Assembly: GCA_020851555.1 (NCBI GenBank)
Contig: JADZCM010000057.1
Coordinates: 1 to 64,000 of the forward strand
Length of the DNA: 64,000 nt
Reading direction: 5' to 3'
Source of the DNA: Bryobacterales bacterium
GTDB lineage: Bacteria; Acidobacteriota; Terriglobia; Bryobacterales; Bryobacteraceae
Shown: in pieces, positions 35,101 through 44,597 of the stretch
Layout of the letters: each line of letters opens with the position of its first letter
Numbering within the stretch: position 1 is the first letter of the stretch
Program-made: the position numbers and the translations under genes
Notes under the pieces: model-generated
What the model saw: only the letters and a program-made list of their open reading frames with translations
Told to the model about the DNA's origin: nothing
The model's database searches: none

Positions 35101-35718
35101 GGACCCGGTGTCGTTGGCGCTCACGCCGTCGATCGTGTAGTTGATCTTGTTGTTGGGCAGGCCGTTGATGTTCATTCCGCTGAGCGTGCCGGCGTTGGAG
35201 GTGTTGTCCCGGTTGCGCGTGTCCACCACGCCGGGCAGCGTGCTCATCAGGCCGAAGAAATCCCGCCCCTTCAGCGCGATGGTGCTGAGCTGGTCACCCG
35301 AAACCAGAGCGGACTTCTCGCTGCTGGCGGTTTGCAGCGGAGTGACCTCGGCGGTGACGGTGACCTGCTCGGAGAGGCTGCCGATCTCCAGGACCACGCG
35401 GCCGATATCCCGCGTCTCACTGGAGGAGACGGCTATGTCCTGTTGAACGTACGCTTTGAATCCGGTGTGCTGGATGCTCAGCGTGTAGGTGCCGGCCGGC
35501 AGGTTCGGGAATCGAAACAGGCCGGCGGAGTTGGATTGCACTTTCAGGCCGGCTCCGGTCGCCTGGTTGGTCAGGGCGATGGCGGCATTCGGCACTACGG
35601 CGCCGGAGGAATCCGCCAGGGTTCCGACCAGTGAGCTGGATACCGTCTGCCCGGCGGCCAGCGACCACAGCAGACACAGAACGCAGACGACACGTACAAC
35701 CATATTATTACAAGACAT
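32191..35718 (-). CDS. Oar-type TonB-dependent receptor with carboxypeptidase-regulatory domain
   Basis: This 1175-aa outer-membrane protein has a signal peptide (about residues 1-24), then a carboxypeptidase-regulatory-like domain (LVGTLADSSGAVVPNAAIAL, NLPAGTYTLSIQHTGFK). A plug domain follows (LSTIALKGRDFFGLMSTLPG, YTIDGVSANDTG, AEFGRKAGATISVVTKGG), then a large beta-barrel ending RRIAFSLRLSF with the terminal Phe expected for outer-membrane insertion. Acidobacteria use such receptors for uptake of glycans or their products. The ATG at 35718 has GGGAGAGG close upstream; an earlier in-frame start lies upstream of the promoter. The Gfo/Idh and DUF1080 genes follow on the same strand. Confidence 0.93.
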   Translation of the reverse strand: MSCNNMVVRVVCVLCLLWSLAAGQTVSSSLVGTLADSSGAVVPNAAIALTNQATGAGLKVQSNSAGLFRFPNLPAGTYTLSIQHTGFKAYVQQDIAVSSSETRDIGRVVLEIGSLSEQVTVTAEVTPLQTASSEKSALVSGDQLSTIALKGRDFFGLMSTLPGVVDTRNRDNTSNAGTLSGMNINGLPNNKINYTIDGVSANDTGSNSDIHVNGNIDSIAEVRVLTSNYQAEFGRKAGATISVVTKGGGRDYHGSAYWSHRHEQFNANGFFSNRAGRNADGSPVLPRVPYRFNIPGYTFSGPIPAGRYNRDKDKLFFFFGQEFTRQRRNFDTQYRTMPTELERAGDFSQSLDTGGKLSLVKDPTTGIQFPGNQIPANRINATGQSILKFLPLPNFADPNPATRLQRNYAMAASGQYPRRSDTIRIDANPASRLHLYYRLLQEPESQDAPWGQWFTGSNFLLQYARLWRPGRHQVVSATYTINPTLVNEMTYGQSYSHIYYNILNPEKLQRSAMNNIPQWFTGANGVSVPETSRSGYPAGWLQEDLIPNVSFGSTPVNSPSIGLSNTPYENWNQIYSFTDNITKIWGNHTFKAGAYIEHTGKFATNQSGTSNLYRGTFDFGQNTNNPYNTGHGFGNTLLGEFNSYTESNSRTAGHFWFWNVESFVQDNWRLTRRLTLDIGVRFAYLTSLKDTNTSLAGFDPTTYSYANRPRMYFPALVGGKRVGVDPADAARTVPAALINFFVPNTGNPANGMRVGGKDGYPSGMSTYKTPSISPRFGFAWDVLGNGKTAIRGGVGFFSDRPNTNETGEALQGNPPLTFTPTLYYGNLATFTSAAGYLSPSNVTFMWGDYKIPTTINYSFGIQQSVGFSTVVEASYVGNVMRHNWWNRPINSIALGARFDPKNFDPTLTGNKPLSDNFIRPYQGWGNLTLLEFNSNSNYNSLQVAVRRKFSKRMLFGLSYTLSKALGYENPSFYFKPRDRNYGLLGMDRTNVLTFNYSYELPGVAARLGSKWLGAITDEWIIAGFTTFSSGAPYTPSFSRSDGAEITGSSEGARITVVGDPYLPKSARTFSRNFNTDAFATTPVGSFGNAGIGVLRGPGVNSWDVFLAKRIPIGLGEGRSLMFRAEGFNAFNHTQFAGVSSSTRYDAAGKQTTGDFGAYSSARDPRRIAFSLRLSF

Positions 35719-35746
35719 AACCTCTCCCTTCTTAGTTCTTAAACAG

Positions 35747-35775
35747 ACCGTAGCATACAGAACCAGCCCTGTCAA
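35747..35775 (-). promoter_or_regulatory. Promoter of the minus-strand TonB receptor gene
   Basis: On the minus strand a perfect TTGACA (35770-35775) is followed after 17 bp by TACGGT (35747-35752), giving a leader of about 22 nt that contains the GGGAGAGG ribosome-binding site. The same two hexamers with the same spacing occur at the XRE operon. Confidence 0.55.
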
Positions 35776-36046
35776 TGTGGATACATTAAGTCGGGTTTTT
35801 GAAATATCATTACAAGATGCTAACCTCTGGCGATTTCGTCCATAGTCTGTCCGTATAGGGAGCGGCGGCTTAAGCCGCTGATTGGAACGCCGAAGGCCCG
35901 GCAGTATCTCTCCGCCGGCACGGCCGCGGTCATAAGAAAGCGGCGCCGGCCTGCCCGGGCCCGCGTGCTGGCCGCACCGGTCTCGAATGATGCAGGGTTA
36001 CCGGGCGCGAACGGCAGTAAGTGCGCACTTTGAGACTGCCGTGTGT

Positions 36047-36052
36047 TATACT
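36047..36052 (+). promoter_or_regulatory. Putative -10 box of the plus-strand TonB receptor gene
   Basis: TATACT, 67 nt before the ATG, is a 5/6 match. No -35 hexamer is found at 16-18 bp; a TTGAGA lies only 11 bp upstream. Confidence 0.4.
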
Positions 36053-36119
36053 CTGAACCGTTGGGGGTTCGTGCGCGGGGGCGGGACGTTCCCGCGAAAT
36101 GAGAGAGGATGAGGTTTCT

Positions 36120-39100
36120 ATGCGTGGAGTATACAGTCTGTTAGTCGTGTCGCTGCTGGCGGCTTCATTCGCGGCAGCGCAAACCAGCCGGGGAACAGTA
36201 ACGGGGATCATTACCGATCCTCAGGCGGCCGTGATCCCCGGGGCCACTGTGGAACTGACGGGGAATCTGACCGGCGTCAAGCGTGAGACCAGGAGCAACG
36301 ATGCAGGGTTATACAGGTTCGACGCCGTTGATTTGGGCGAATACAGGCTCACGGTGACGGCCGCGGGGTTCCGCACTTTCGTGCTGTCGGCGCTGAACGT
36401 CGCCGGCGGCCAGGTAGCTTCGGTGGACGTGCGTCTGGAGGTCGGCCAGACTTCCTCGACGATCGAGGTGACCGGCGAAGCCGCCGTGCTCCAGACCGAG
36501 ACCCCGGTGCGGGGCGGTAGCCTGAACCTGAGGACGTACGAGAGCCTGCCGCTCGCCGGCCGGGACGTGACCCAATTCGCGCTGGCCCTTCCCGGGGTGG
36601 TTAGCAACCGTTTCGGTTTCGGTGTCGGCACTTTTTCGGTCAACGGCTCGCGGGGACGTTCCAACAACTTCATGGTGGATGGCGTAGAGAATAACGATGT
36701 CTCCGTGGCCGGCCAGTTGGTGCAGATCACCAATCCCGACGCCATCGCCGAGGTGGCCGTCCAGACAGCGAACTTCGACGCGGAGTTCGGCCGCGCCGGC
36801 GGCGCGGTGGTCAACACCATCACCAAATCCGGCACCAACCAACTGCACGGCAGCGTCATGTACCTGCTGGATGTCACCAACGACGACGCGATCACCAATA
36901 CCCAAGCCCTCAACGCCGACATCGTTAAGCGCGGCAAGCCCTTCTACGGCATTGAACAGTGGTACGGCTTCACGGTTGGCGGGCCGGTGCGGAAGAACCG
37001 GACCTTCTTTTTCGGCTCCTTCCAGGACCAGCGCCAGCGCTCCATGAGCACCAACAACCTGGTGACGCCCACCGCGGCGGGCCGGGCGGTCTTGAACTCG
37101 CTGTTCCCGAAAGGCTCCAACCCGCGCGTGGACCTGTACAACCAGATCACGGCGGGGGTGGATGCGGACTCCCAGCCTTTCACCGTCGCCATGGGGGGCG
37201 GACGTCCCAGCGTGGAATTCGGGACCAAGATCCAGCCCTATGCCCAGAAATCCCTGGACCGGCAGTACCTGATCCGCATGGATCACCAGATCAGCTCGCG
37301 CGACCAATTGTCGGGACGCTACCTGAACGGGAAGCAAACCAGCCCGATCGGCTCGACGCCGTTCTTCCCGGGTTTCTCCCACAGCTACCAGTACCCCTCT
37401 CAGAGCCTGGCGATCGCGGAAACTCACGTCTTCTCGCCCCGTATGACCAATGAACTGCGGCTGCCGTATAACCGGGCCAACCTGGATTACGCCATCGACA
37501 CCGAGAATCCGCTGGGCAAGACCATGCCGCGCTGGACCATCGGCGGAGGCATCACCGCGTTGGGCGTGGCTACCAACATTCCACAGGGGCGCACGGTAAA
37601 CAACTACGCCATCCAGGACACGGTCTCCTACGTGTACGGCACGCACAGCCTCCGTACCGGCTTGACTCTGACCCAGCAGCGCTCCCGGCAGTTCGCGCCC
37701 ATCCGCGAGCGCGGCGAGATCAGCTACGGCAGCGCCACCGGCTACTCCAACTTCGCCAACTTCGTGGACGACTTCGGGGGAAACGGGACCGTCTACCGGG
37801 ATTTCGGCAGCTCCCGCTATTACCCCAATTTCACGCGGCAGGCCTACTTCTTCCAGGACCGCTGGCGGGTGAACCAGGATCTGACGCTCACCTTGGGCGT
37901 GCGCTATGAGTACTTCGGAACACCCATGAACTCCCTGTTCAAGTCCTCCTGGTCGGGGCTTTTCAACGTGGACCCGACCACCGCCAAAGGCCCCTACATG
38001 GAGGCGTCGAAGGTGGACCCGGACAAGAACAACTGGTCGCCCACGGTTGGCGTGGCCTGGTCGCCTTCGGCCAGAGACGGGATCCTGGGCAGCCTGTTCG
38101 GCGGGAAGCGGACCGTCATTCGCTCCGGCTACCAGGTGGGCTACGATTCGTTCTTCAACAATATCGCCTCCAACGCCAAAACCGCGACGCCCAACATCAT
38201 AGCGACCACGCAGACCAGCCAGATCACGACGGCCAACCCGCGGGGAATCGCCAACTGGTCCACACTGGTGCCCGCGGTCGCAAGGGCGCCCCTGCCCATC
38301 GACAGCCAGACGCTCATGTCCAAAAACCTGGTGAATCCCTACACCCAGCGTTGGAGCTTCGGTATCCAGCGGGAACTGCCGGCCAAGCTGGTGGCTGACG
38401 TGTCCTACGTGGGATCTAAGGGCACTCGGCTCTACGCCAACGAAGACATGAACCCCCTGGTGCCGTCGTCCCTGCGGATCGGACCAGCCACGCCTCAACC
38501 GTTGTTCACTCCAGTGGGTAGGTTCGATACACTCCAGGGCTCGCGGCTGACCCGCACCAACGGCGGTGACTCCAATTACCACTCTCTCCAAATCGGCGTT
38601 GACCGGCGCTTCTCCAACAACCTGATGGTGAAAGCCTCCTATGCCTGGAGCAAGATGATCGACAACGCCAGCGAGGTCTTCGGCGTCGGCAACACGAACC
38701 TGCCTCAGAACACCTCGCTGCCATCCATGTTCGGAGGCTTGCAGCTTGACCGGTCGGTGTCTTTCTTCGACAGGACGCAACGCTTGAGCCTCAGTTACCT
38801 GTACCAGCTCCCCTTCATGAACGACCAGCGGGGAATCCTGGGCCGCGCGGCGGGCGGATGGCAGGTGAGCGGTATCAGCTCGTTTGAGACGGGCGTCCCG
38901 CTCAACATTTACAACGGCTACGATGCGGACGGCATCGGCGGGAACTACGACCGCCCGATCTTCAATCCGAACGGAAAGCCCGGGGTGCGCGCCCAGGTCA
39001 GCGCCAGCAGTCCGACCGGCTACGTGAACCCGGAGGCCGCCGGCGCCCCGATAGACATGATGGAAGCCATGTACATCGGGGTCAAGGCTCACACCGGGAC

Positions 39101-39404
39101 GGTGCCGCTGCCCACCGGCAACTTGGGCCGCAACACGCTGCGGGTACCGGGCCTCAACAACTGGAACATGAACCTCTCGAAGGTGGTGCGGACCGTGGAG
39201 AACGTGAGGCTGGAGTTCCGGGCGGAGTTCTACAACATCTGGAACCACCCGCAGTTCGGAGCGGGAAGCGTAAGCCCATTCTCGCCGGGCGGCGGTTCCA
39301 TGGCGGCCGACGTGGGAACCTCTCCGGCCGGACGATTCCTGAACAAGTACTACATGGACGGAGGCGGCAGGGTGGTCCGCTACCAACTGCGGCTGACGTT
39401 CTGA
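36120..39404 (+). CDS. Oar-type TonB-dependent receptor with carboxypeptidase-regulatory domain
   Basis: This 1094-aa outer-membrane receptor is paralogous to the divergent one. It has a signal peptide (about residues 1-21, ending FAAAQ), the regulatory domain (GTVTGIITDPQAAVIPGATV, YRLTVTAAGFRTFVLSAL), a plug (LAGRDVTQFALALPGVVS, FMVDGVENNDVS, AEFGRAGGAVVNTITKSG), and a barrel that ends GGRVVRYQLRLTF. The ligand is unknown. GAGG at 36111-36114 precedes the ATG at 36120. An intrinsic terminator follows the stop at once, so it is transcribed alone. Confidence 0.93.
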   Translation: MRGVYSLLVVSLLAASFAAAQTSRGTVTGIITDPQAAVIPGATVELTGNLTGVKRETRSNDAGLYRFDAVDLGEYRLTVTAAGFRTFVLSALNVAGGQVASVDVRLEVGQTSSTIEVTGEAAVLQTETPVRGGSLNLRTYESLPLAGRDVTQFALALPGVVSNRFGFGVGTFSVNGSRGRSNNFMVDGVENNDVSVAGQLVQITNPDAIAEVAVQTANFDAEFGRAGGAVVNTITKSGTNQLHGSVMYLLDVTNDDAITNTQALNADIVKRGKPFYGIEQWYGFTVGGPVRKNRTFFFGSFQDQRQRSMSTNNLVTPTAAGRAVLNSLFPKGSNPRVDLYNQITAGVDADSQPFTVAMGGGRPSVEFGTKIQPYAQKSLDRQYLIRMDHQISSRDQLSGRYLNGKQTSPIGSTPFFPGFSHSYQYPSQSLAIAETHVFSPRMTNELRLPYNRANLDYAIDTENPLGKTMPRWTIGGGITALGVATNIPQGRTVNNYAIQDTVSYVYGTHSLRTGLTLTQQRSRQFAPIRERGEISYGSATGYSNFANFVDDFGGNGTVYRDFGSSRYYPNFTRQAYFFQDRWRVNQDLTLTLGVRYEYFGTPMNSLFKSSWSGLFNVDPTTAKGPYMEASKVDPDKNNWSPTVGVAWSPSARDGILGSLFGGKRTVIRSGYQVGYDSFFNNIASNAKTATPNIIATTQTSQITTANPRGIANWSTLVPAVARAPLPIDSQTLMSKNLVNPYTQRWSFGIQRELPAKLVADVSYVGSKGTRLYANEDMNPLVPSSLRIGPATPQPLFTPVGRFDTLQGSRLTRTNGGDSNYHSLQIGVDRRFSNNLMVKASYAWSKMIDNASEVFGVGNTNLPQNTSLPSMFGGLQLDRSVSFFDRTQRLSLSYLYQLPFMNDQRGILGRAAGGWQVSGISSFETGVPLNIYNGYDADGIGGNYDRPIFNPNGKPGVRAQVSASSPTGYVNPEAAGAPIDMMEAMYIGVKAHTGTVPLPTGNLGRNTLRVPGLNNWNMNLSKVVRTVENVRLEFRAEFYNIWNHPQFGAGSVSPFSPGGGSMAADVGTSPAGRFLNKYYMDGGGRVVRYQLRLTF

Positions 39405-39422
39405 GCTTTTCAACGAACCTCG

Positions 39423-39456
39423 CGCCGCCGGCTCCGGGCCGGCGGCGTTTCTTTTT
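39423..39456 (+). terminator. Rho-independent terminator of the TonB receptor gene
   Basis: CGCCGCCGGC (39423-39432) pairs perfectly with GCCGGCGGCG (39438-39447) around a 5-nt loop and is followed by TTTCTTTTT (39448-39456). It starts 18 nt after the receptor stop codon. Confidence 0.9.
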
Positions 39457-39635
39457 CGCGGGAAGCGCTGAAGCCCATCTTCCGGACCCTGACCAGCGGG
39501 GGCATCCCGTGACTCTTGTGCGAGTCCGCACCCACCAGCGGGCGGCGCGGGCGGTTCCCGGCCGGCGGAGCGAGCCGGCGCTCAGCCCCGCTGATCCATC
39601 GCCCGCCGCGCGAGAGAAGTCCACGGTCCGGCTGC

Positions 39636-39641
39636 TATACT
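39636..39641 (+). promoter_or_regulatory. Putative -10 box of argS
   Basis: TATACT ends 10 nt before the GTG start of argS, so the leader would be only a few bases long and without a ribosome-binding site. No good -35 is seen. Confidence 0.4.
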
Positions 39642-39651
39642 TCTTGGTTCT

Positions 39652-41607
39652 GTGTTCCATCAAGTCCAGAAACGCATCGCTGCGAGTGTCTCCGCATACC
39701 TGCAAGCGCGCTACGGCGTCGAAGGGGGCGCCGCCCTGGAGTCCCCCAAGGAGCCCCGCTTCGGCGAGCTGAGCCTGGTTTCCGCGTTCCAGCTCGCCAG
39801 GCAGTTCCGCAAGGCCCCGCGCCAGATCGCCGCCGAAATCGCAGCCGAAATGCCCGTCCCCGAGGACGTCGCCTCACTTGAGATCGCGGGCGGCGGCTTT
39901 CTCAACTTGCGCCTCGACCGCGGCCGGTACGGCGCCGCGCTGCTGGCCGGACCGGCCGCCGGGGCGGCCGGCGCGGACCGGGAGAAGATCATCGTCGAGC
40001 ACACCAACATCAACCCCAACAAGGCGGCGCACATCGGCCACCTGCGCAACGCGGTGCTGGGGGACACCTTCGCGCGCATGCTCGCCGCCGCGGGCCGCAG
40101 AGTGGAGACGCAGAACTACATCGACAATACGGGCGTGCAGGTGGCCGATGTGGTCGCCGGCTTTCATCGCCTGGAGCGCAAGACGCCCGCGGATGTGGCC
40201 CGGCTGATCGCGGACCCAACCGTGCGGTTCGATTACCTGTGCTGGGATCTGTACGCGCGGGTCTCCGCGCACTATCAGGGCAATCCCGAGGCGCTCGCCT
40301 GGCGGCAGGAGGCGCTGCACGCCATCGAGGCGGGCCAGGGTGAGATGGCGGAGATGGCCCACCTGGTGGCCGACGCCATCGTGAACTGCCACCTCCGGAC
40401 CATGCTGCGCCTGGGGGTGGAGTACGACGTCCTGCCCCGCGAGAGCGAGATCCTGCACTTGCATTTCTGGGCCGCCGCGTTTGAGCTGCTCAAGCAGCGC
40501 CAGGCGATCTACTTCGAGCGAGAGGGCAAGAACGCCGGCTGCTGGGTGATGCCGGCCTCGGCGTTCTCCGCCGCCGAGGGGGAGGACGCCGACAAGGTGA
40601 TCGTGCGCTCCAACGGCACGGTCACTTACGTCGGCAAGGACATCGCCTACCAGCTCTGGAAGTTCGGGTTGCTGGGGAAGGACTTCCACTACCGCCCGTG
40701 GATGCGATACCCCAGCGGCCGCGAGTTGTGGGTGACGGCGGACCAGCCGTGCGGACAAGCCGCGCCCTCTTTCGGACACGGCGCCCGCGTCTACAACGTG
40801 ATCGATTCGCGGCAGAGTTACCTCCAGGACGTCGTCGCCGCCGGCCTGCGGGCGCTGGGATACCCGGAGCAGGCGGAGCGCTCGATCCACTTCTCCTACG
40901 AGATTGTGGCGCTCTCGCCGCGCACCTGCGTGGAACTCGGCATCCCCATTTCCGAGGAGGACAGGCAGCGGCCGCACGTGGAGGTCTCGGGGCGCAAGGG
41001 CCTGGGAGTGAAGGCCGACGACCTGATCGACAAGCTGATCGAGAAGGCGCGGGAGGAAGTCGACTCGCGGCACCGGGAGGCGCCCGGCGAGGAGCGCCGG
41101 CAAGTGGCCGGAGAGATTGCGGTGGGCGCGTTGCGCTACTTCATGCTGAAGTACACGCGCAACGCGGTGATCGCCTTCGATCTGCAAGAGGCTCTCAGCT
41201 TTGAGGGCGAAACCGGGCCTTACGTGCAGTACGCCGCTGTGCGGGCCCGCAACATCCTCCGGAAGCTGGAGGAGCGGGGCGAGCGCCTCCCCGATTTCTC
41301 CCGCGAGCTTGATGCCGCGGCCATGGGGCGGCAACTGGCCGCGGAGGATTTCTGGCAGATCGTGCTGGCGGTCTCGAAGGCCGGTGACGCCGTGGAGCGG
41401 GCGATCGCTTCGGGAGAACCGAGCCACGTGGCCCGCTATGCCTTCCAGTTGGCCCAGGGCTTCAACAAGTTCTATCACGAATACCCGGTTTTGCAGGAGG
41501 CGGACCGTGAACGCCGGGTGTTCCTGCTCTGGCTGACCGACTACTTCCGCCGGGAGCTGGAACAAACCCTCGCCATCCTGGGCATCGCCGTGCCCGCGTA
41601 CATGTAA
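39652..41607 (+). CDS. argS: Arginyl-tRNA synthetase
   Basis: This class I synthetase charges tRNA(Arg). The 651-aa protein has an N-terminal Add-1 type domain, the ATP-binding motif [12 protein letters not shown] (preceded by NINPNKAA), and KMSKS-region residues [16 protein letters not shown], a degenerate form seen in many ArgS proteins. The DALR anticodon-binding domain is at the end ([31 protein letters not shown]). The start is GTG at 39652-39654, chosen because the Add-1 domain begins there and a -10 lies just upstream. It is followed by acnA after a 79-nt gap. Confidence 0.95.
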   Translation: MFHQVQKRIAASVSAYLQARYGVEGGAALESPKEPRFGELSLVSAFQLARQFRKAPRQIAAEIAAEMPVPEDVASLEIAGGGFLNLRLDRGRYGAALLAGPAAGAAGADREKIIVEHTNINPNKAAHIGHLRNAVLGDTFARMLAAAGRRVETQNYIDNTGVQVADVVAGFHRLERKTPADVARLIADPTVRFDYLCWDLYARVSAHYQGNPEALAWRQEALHAIEAGQGEMAEMAHLVADAIVNCHLRTMLRLGVEYDVLPRESEILHLHFWAAAFELLKQRQAIYFEREGKNAGCWVMPASAFSAAEGEDADKVIVRSNGTVTYVGKDIAYQLWKFGLLGKDFHYRPWMRYPSGRELWVTADQPCGQAAPSFGHGARVYNVIDSRQSYLQDVVAAGLRALGYPEQAERSIHFSYEIVALSPRTCVELGIPISEEDRQRPHVEVSGRKGLGVKADDLIDKLIEKAREEVDSRHREAPGEERRQVAGEIAVGALRYFMLKYTRNAVIAFDLQEALSFEGETGPYVQYAAVRARNILRKLEERGERLPDFSRELDAAAMGRQLAAEDFWQIVLAVSKAGDAVERAIASGEPSHVARYAFQLAQGFNKFYHEYPVLQEADRERRVFLLWLTDYFRRELEQTLAILGIAVPAYM

Positions 41608-41686
41608 CCCGGCGCCCGAAGGCGCGCCGTGGCCCGCCCCGCGCACTCTTGCTTGCGGGTAGGATAGTCAAGGGAGGGTGCCAAGC

Positions 41687-44338
41687 ATGTCCAATCTGAA
41701 CTCGTTCGGGTCCGCGTCGACTCTGCGGGCCGGAGACGTTTCCTACCGCATCCACAGGCTGAGCGCTCTGGGCGACCTGGCCCGCGTGCCGTTCTCCATC
41801 AAGGTCCTGCTGGAGAACCTGCTGCGCAACGAAGACGGGCAGACCGTCAAAGCGGAGGACATCGAGCATGTCTCCAAGTGGAGCGGCCGGCCGGAGCCAA
41901 GAGAGATCAGCTTCATGCCGGCCCGCGTGCTGCTTCAGGACTTCACGGGAGTTCCGGTCGTGGTGGACCTGGCGGCCATGCGCGACGCGCTCCAGGCGGC
42001 GGGCGCCGATCCCTCGCGCGCCAATCCGCTGCTGCCCGCGGATCTGGTGATCGACCACTCCGTCCAGGTCGACGAGTACGGTTCCCCCGACGCGTTCCAG
42101 GCGAACGCGCTGCTCGAGTACGAGCGCAACCGCGAGCGCTACGCCTTCCTCCGCTGGGGCCAGTCGGCGTTCCGGAACTTCCGCGTGGTGCCCCCGGAAA
42201 CGGGCATCATCCACCAGGTGAACCTGGAGTACCTGGCCCCGGTCGTGTTTCAGGCCCGCGGAAACGGAGAGGTCACCGCCTACCCCGACACGGTGGTCGG
42301 CACGGATTCCCACACCACGATGATCAACGGCCTGGGCGTGGTGGGCTGGGGCGTGGGCGGGATCGAAGCAGAGGCATGCATGCTGGGCCAGCCGATCTCC
42401 ATGCTCCTGCCGCCGGTAGTGGGTTTCCGGCTTTACGGCCGGCTCCCGGAAGGCGTCACGGCCACCGACCTGGTGCTCACCATCACCCAGATGCTGCGGA
42501 AAAGAGGCGTGGTGGGCAAGTTCGTGGAGTACTTCGGGGACGGACTGAATGCGCTGAGCCTTGCCGACCGCGCGACGGTCGCCAACATGAGTCCGGAGTA
42601 CGGCGCCACGATCGGGTTCTTTCCCATCGACGACGAGACGCTCCGGTATCTGCGCCTGACGAACCGGCCCCCGGAGCTCATCGCACTGGTCGAGGCGTAC
42701 GCCAAGGAGCAAGGCCTGTTCCGCACGGATGGCATGCCGGCGCCGGTCTACACGGACGCGCTGGAACTGGATCTTTCCACGGTGACGCCGTCGATGGCCG
42801 GCCCCAAACGGCCGCAGGACCGCATCGAACTGCCTCACGTCAAGAAGAGCTTCCTCACCGCGCTGGGCACCGCGCAGCGGTCGGTCCCGGTCACCGTGAA
42901 CGGCAGGAGCGGCACGTTGAAGGACGGGTCGGTCGCGATCGCGGCCATTACCAGTTGCACCAACACCTCCAACCCCGACGTGCTCATCGCCGCGGGTCTC
43001 CTCGCCAGGAAGGCCGTGGAACGCGGTCTGTCGGCCGCGCCCTGGGTCAAGACCAGCCTGGCGCCCGGCTCCAAGGTGGTCATTGACTACCTGCGCGAGG
43101 CGGGACTTCTGCCGTACCTGGAAAAGCTCGGCTTTCACCTGGTGGGGTACGGATGCACAACCTGCATCGGCAACAGCGGTCCACTGCCGGAGCCGGTGGC
43201 GCAGGCCGTGCAGAAGGAGAAACTGCTGGTCGCCAGCGTGCTGAGCGGAAACCGCAACTTTGAAGGCCGGGTGAATGCGCTGGTGAAGGCCAACTACCTG
43301 GCTTCGCCTCCGCTGGTGGTGGCCTACGCGCTGGCCGGCGGCGTGGACGTGGACCTCATGAGCGAACCCCTGGGCACGGGGAGCGACGGCAAGCCCGTGT
43401 ATCTGCGCGACATCTGGCCTTCCAATGAGGAGATCCGCAGCGCGTCGGAACGGTTTGTCCGCCGGGAGATGTTCCAGAAGGAGTACGCCGAGGTCTTCGC
43501 GGGCGACGCGCGGTGGAACGCGATCCGGGTTCCCGCCGGCGCTCAGTATGCCTGGGACGGAAATTCCACCTACATCAAGAAACCGCCCTACTTCGACGCC
43601 ATGGCCGACCACTCCCGGCCCCTGGAGGACCTCACGGGCCTGCGGGCGCTGGCAGTGCTGGGCGACTCGGTCACCACGGACCACATTTCGCCGGCGGGTT
43701 CGATCGCCGTGGACAGCCCCGCCGGCAAGTACCTCATCGGTCTTGGGGTGCAGCCCAAGGACTTCAACTCCTATGGTGCGCGCCGCGGCAACCACGAGGT
43801 CATGGTCCGGGGAACGCTGGCCAACATACGCCTCCGCAACCTGCTGGCGCCCGGCACCGAGGGCGGCTGGACGGTGCACGTTCCGTCCGGCGAGCAGATG
43901 ACGATCTACGACGCCGCCATGCGGTACAAGCAGGAGGGCGTGGGATTGGTCGTCGTCGCCGGCAAGGAATACGGTTCCGGTTCATCCCGCGACTGGGCGG
44001 CGAAAGGAGTCGCCCTGCTGGGGGTTCGGGCCGTGATCGCCGAGAGCTTCGAGCGGATTCACCGCTCGAACCTCGTGGGAATGGGCGTGCTCCCGCTGGA
44101 GTTCCCTCCGGACCAGAATCGGGAGAGCCTGGGACTCACGGGGACCGAGCTTTACTCGATAACCGGCGTGGAAAAGGCAGTAGGAGGCACGCGGCGGGCG
44201 AGAGTCAAAGCCGTGGACGCGGCGGGCGCCGTCAGGGAATTCGACGCGATCGTCCGTGTGGACACACCCCGTGAAGCCGAGTACTACCGGTTCGGCGGAA
44301 TCCTGCCCTACGTTCTGAACCAGATCAAGAGAGGTTGA
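41687..44338 (+). CDS. acnA: Aconitate hydratase A
   Basis: Aconitase converts citrate to isocitrate in the TCA cycle using a [4Fe-4S] cluster. The cluster cysteines are visible in [13 protein letters not shown] and [12 protein letters not shown]. Other family segments are [40 protein letters not shown] and, in the swivel domain, [17 protein letters not shown]. At 883 aa it has the length of AcnA/IRP-type enzymes rather than AcnB. ATG 41687 is chosen because GGGAGG (41672-41677) lies at ideal distance; a GTG 9 nt upstream is inside that site's reach and less likely. Confidence 0.97.
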   Translation: MSNLNSFGSASTLRAGDVSYRIHRLSALGDLARVPFSIKVLLENLLRNEDGQTVKAEDIEHVSKWSGRPEPREISFMPARVLLQDFTGVPVVVDLAAMRDALQAAGADPSRANPLLPADLVIDHSVQVDEYGSPDAFQANALLEYERNRERYAFLRWGQSAFRNFRVVPPETGIIHQVNLEYLAPVVFQARGNGEVTAYPDTVVGTDSHTTMINGLGVVGWGVGGIEAEACMLGQPISMLLPPVVGFRLYGRLPEGVTATDLVLTITQMLRKRGVVGKFVEYFGDGLNALSLADRATVANMSPEYGATIGFFPIDDETLRYLRLTNRPPELIALVEAYAKEQGLFRTDGMPAPVYTDALELDLSTVTPSMAGPKRPQDRIELPHVKKSFLTALGTAQRSVPVTVNGRSGTLKDGSVAIAAITSCTNTSNPDVLIAAGLLARKAVERGLSAAPWVKTSLAPGSKVVIDYLREAGLLPYLEKLGFHLVGYGCTTCIGNSGPLPEPVAQAVQKEKLLVASVLSGNRNFEGRVNALVKANYLASPPLVVAYALAGGVDVDLMSEPLGTGSDGKPVYLRDIWPSNEEIRSASERFVRREMFQKEYAEVFAGDARWNAIRVPAGAQYAWDGNSTYIKKPPYFDAMADHSRPLEDLTGLRALAVLGDSVTTDHISPAGSIAVDSPAGKYLIGLGVQPKDFNSYGARRGNHEVMVRGTLANIRLRNLLAPGTEGGWTVHVPSGEQMTIYDAAMRYKQEGVGLVVVAGKEYGSGSSRDWAAKGVALLGVRAVIAESFERIHRSNLVGMGVLPLEFPPDQNRESLGLTGTELYSITGVEKAVGGTRRARVKAVDAAGAVREFDAIVRVDTPREAEYYRFGGILPYVLNQIKRG

Positions 44339-44406
44339 AAACCCCGGGAGATGGCGGCCGGCGCCTGCGCGGCCGGACCCGCGGGAGTGTGCAGCTTCCT
44401 GCTTCT

Positions 44407-44423
44407 GGGAGAAGCCTTCTCCC
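44407..44423. other. Near-perfect palindrome downstream of acnA
   Basis: GGGAGAAG, one base, then CTTCTCCC form a 17-nt symmetric element 69 nt after the acnA stop and 42 nt downstream of the 28-aa minus-strand gene. No T-tract follows on either strand, so whether it terminates transcription or slows decay is unclear. Confidence 0.35.
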
Positions 44424-44464
44424 ACTTCGTGTAGGAATTACACCGAAGGGAGCGGGCCTGCGCT

Positions 44465-44551
44465 TCAGCGTCCCGCGCGCGGCGAAGAGGAAACCATTGA
44501 AAGGAAGAGACCAAGTACGACCAGCGCCGCGACGACCGCCGAAACCATCAT
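44465..44551 (-). CDS. Tiny single-pass membrane protein (28 aa)
   Basis: An ATG-ATG start at 44551 encodes 28 residues: a hydrophobic span (VSAVVAALVVLGLFLSMV) and a short polar basic tail (SSSPRAGR). GAAAGGAG (44559-44566) lies 7 nt upstream, an ideal ribosome-binding site. The sequence is clearly related to the next small gene, which repeats most of the span and the SS-P-AGR tail, so it is very unlikely to be chance. Function is unknown; single-span peptides of this size often modulate membrane enzymes. Confidence 0.65.
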   Translation of the reverse strand: MMVSAVVAALVVLGLFLSMVSSSPRAGR

Positions 44552-44597
44552 GCCTGCTCTCCTTTCTACGGGTTCCCCGAGCAATTCTCCCGCCACA

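Larger units (their letters stand above)
35719..36119. other. Divergent promoter region between two TonB receptor genes
   Basis: This 401-bp region has no credible gene. It holds the promoter of the minus-strand receptor (35747-35775), a perfect 14-bp palindrome GCGGCTTAAGCCGC at 35865-35878, and the -10 of the plus-strand receptor (36047-36052). The palindrome could be a regulator site or a dispersed intergenic repeat. Confidence 0.6.

Noticed and set aside
35865-35878. Palindrome GCGGCTTAAGCCGC as a specific operator
   Set aside because: It is perfect, but such GC-rich symmetric elements often recur between genes in this kind of genome; kept only as a note in the intergenic entry.
36309-39413. 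Very long minus-strand open frame opposite the TonB receptor
   Set aside because: Antisense to an intact receptor with clear plug and barrel motifs; no motif or ribosome-binding site of its own.
41462-43879. Long minus-strand open frame opposite acnA and the argS end
   Set aside because: Antisense to aconitase with both cluster motifs intact; no family resemblance.
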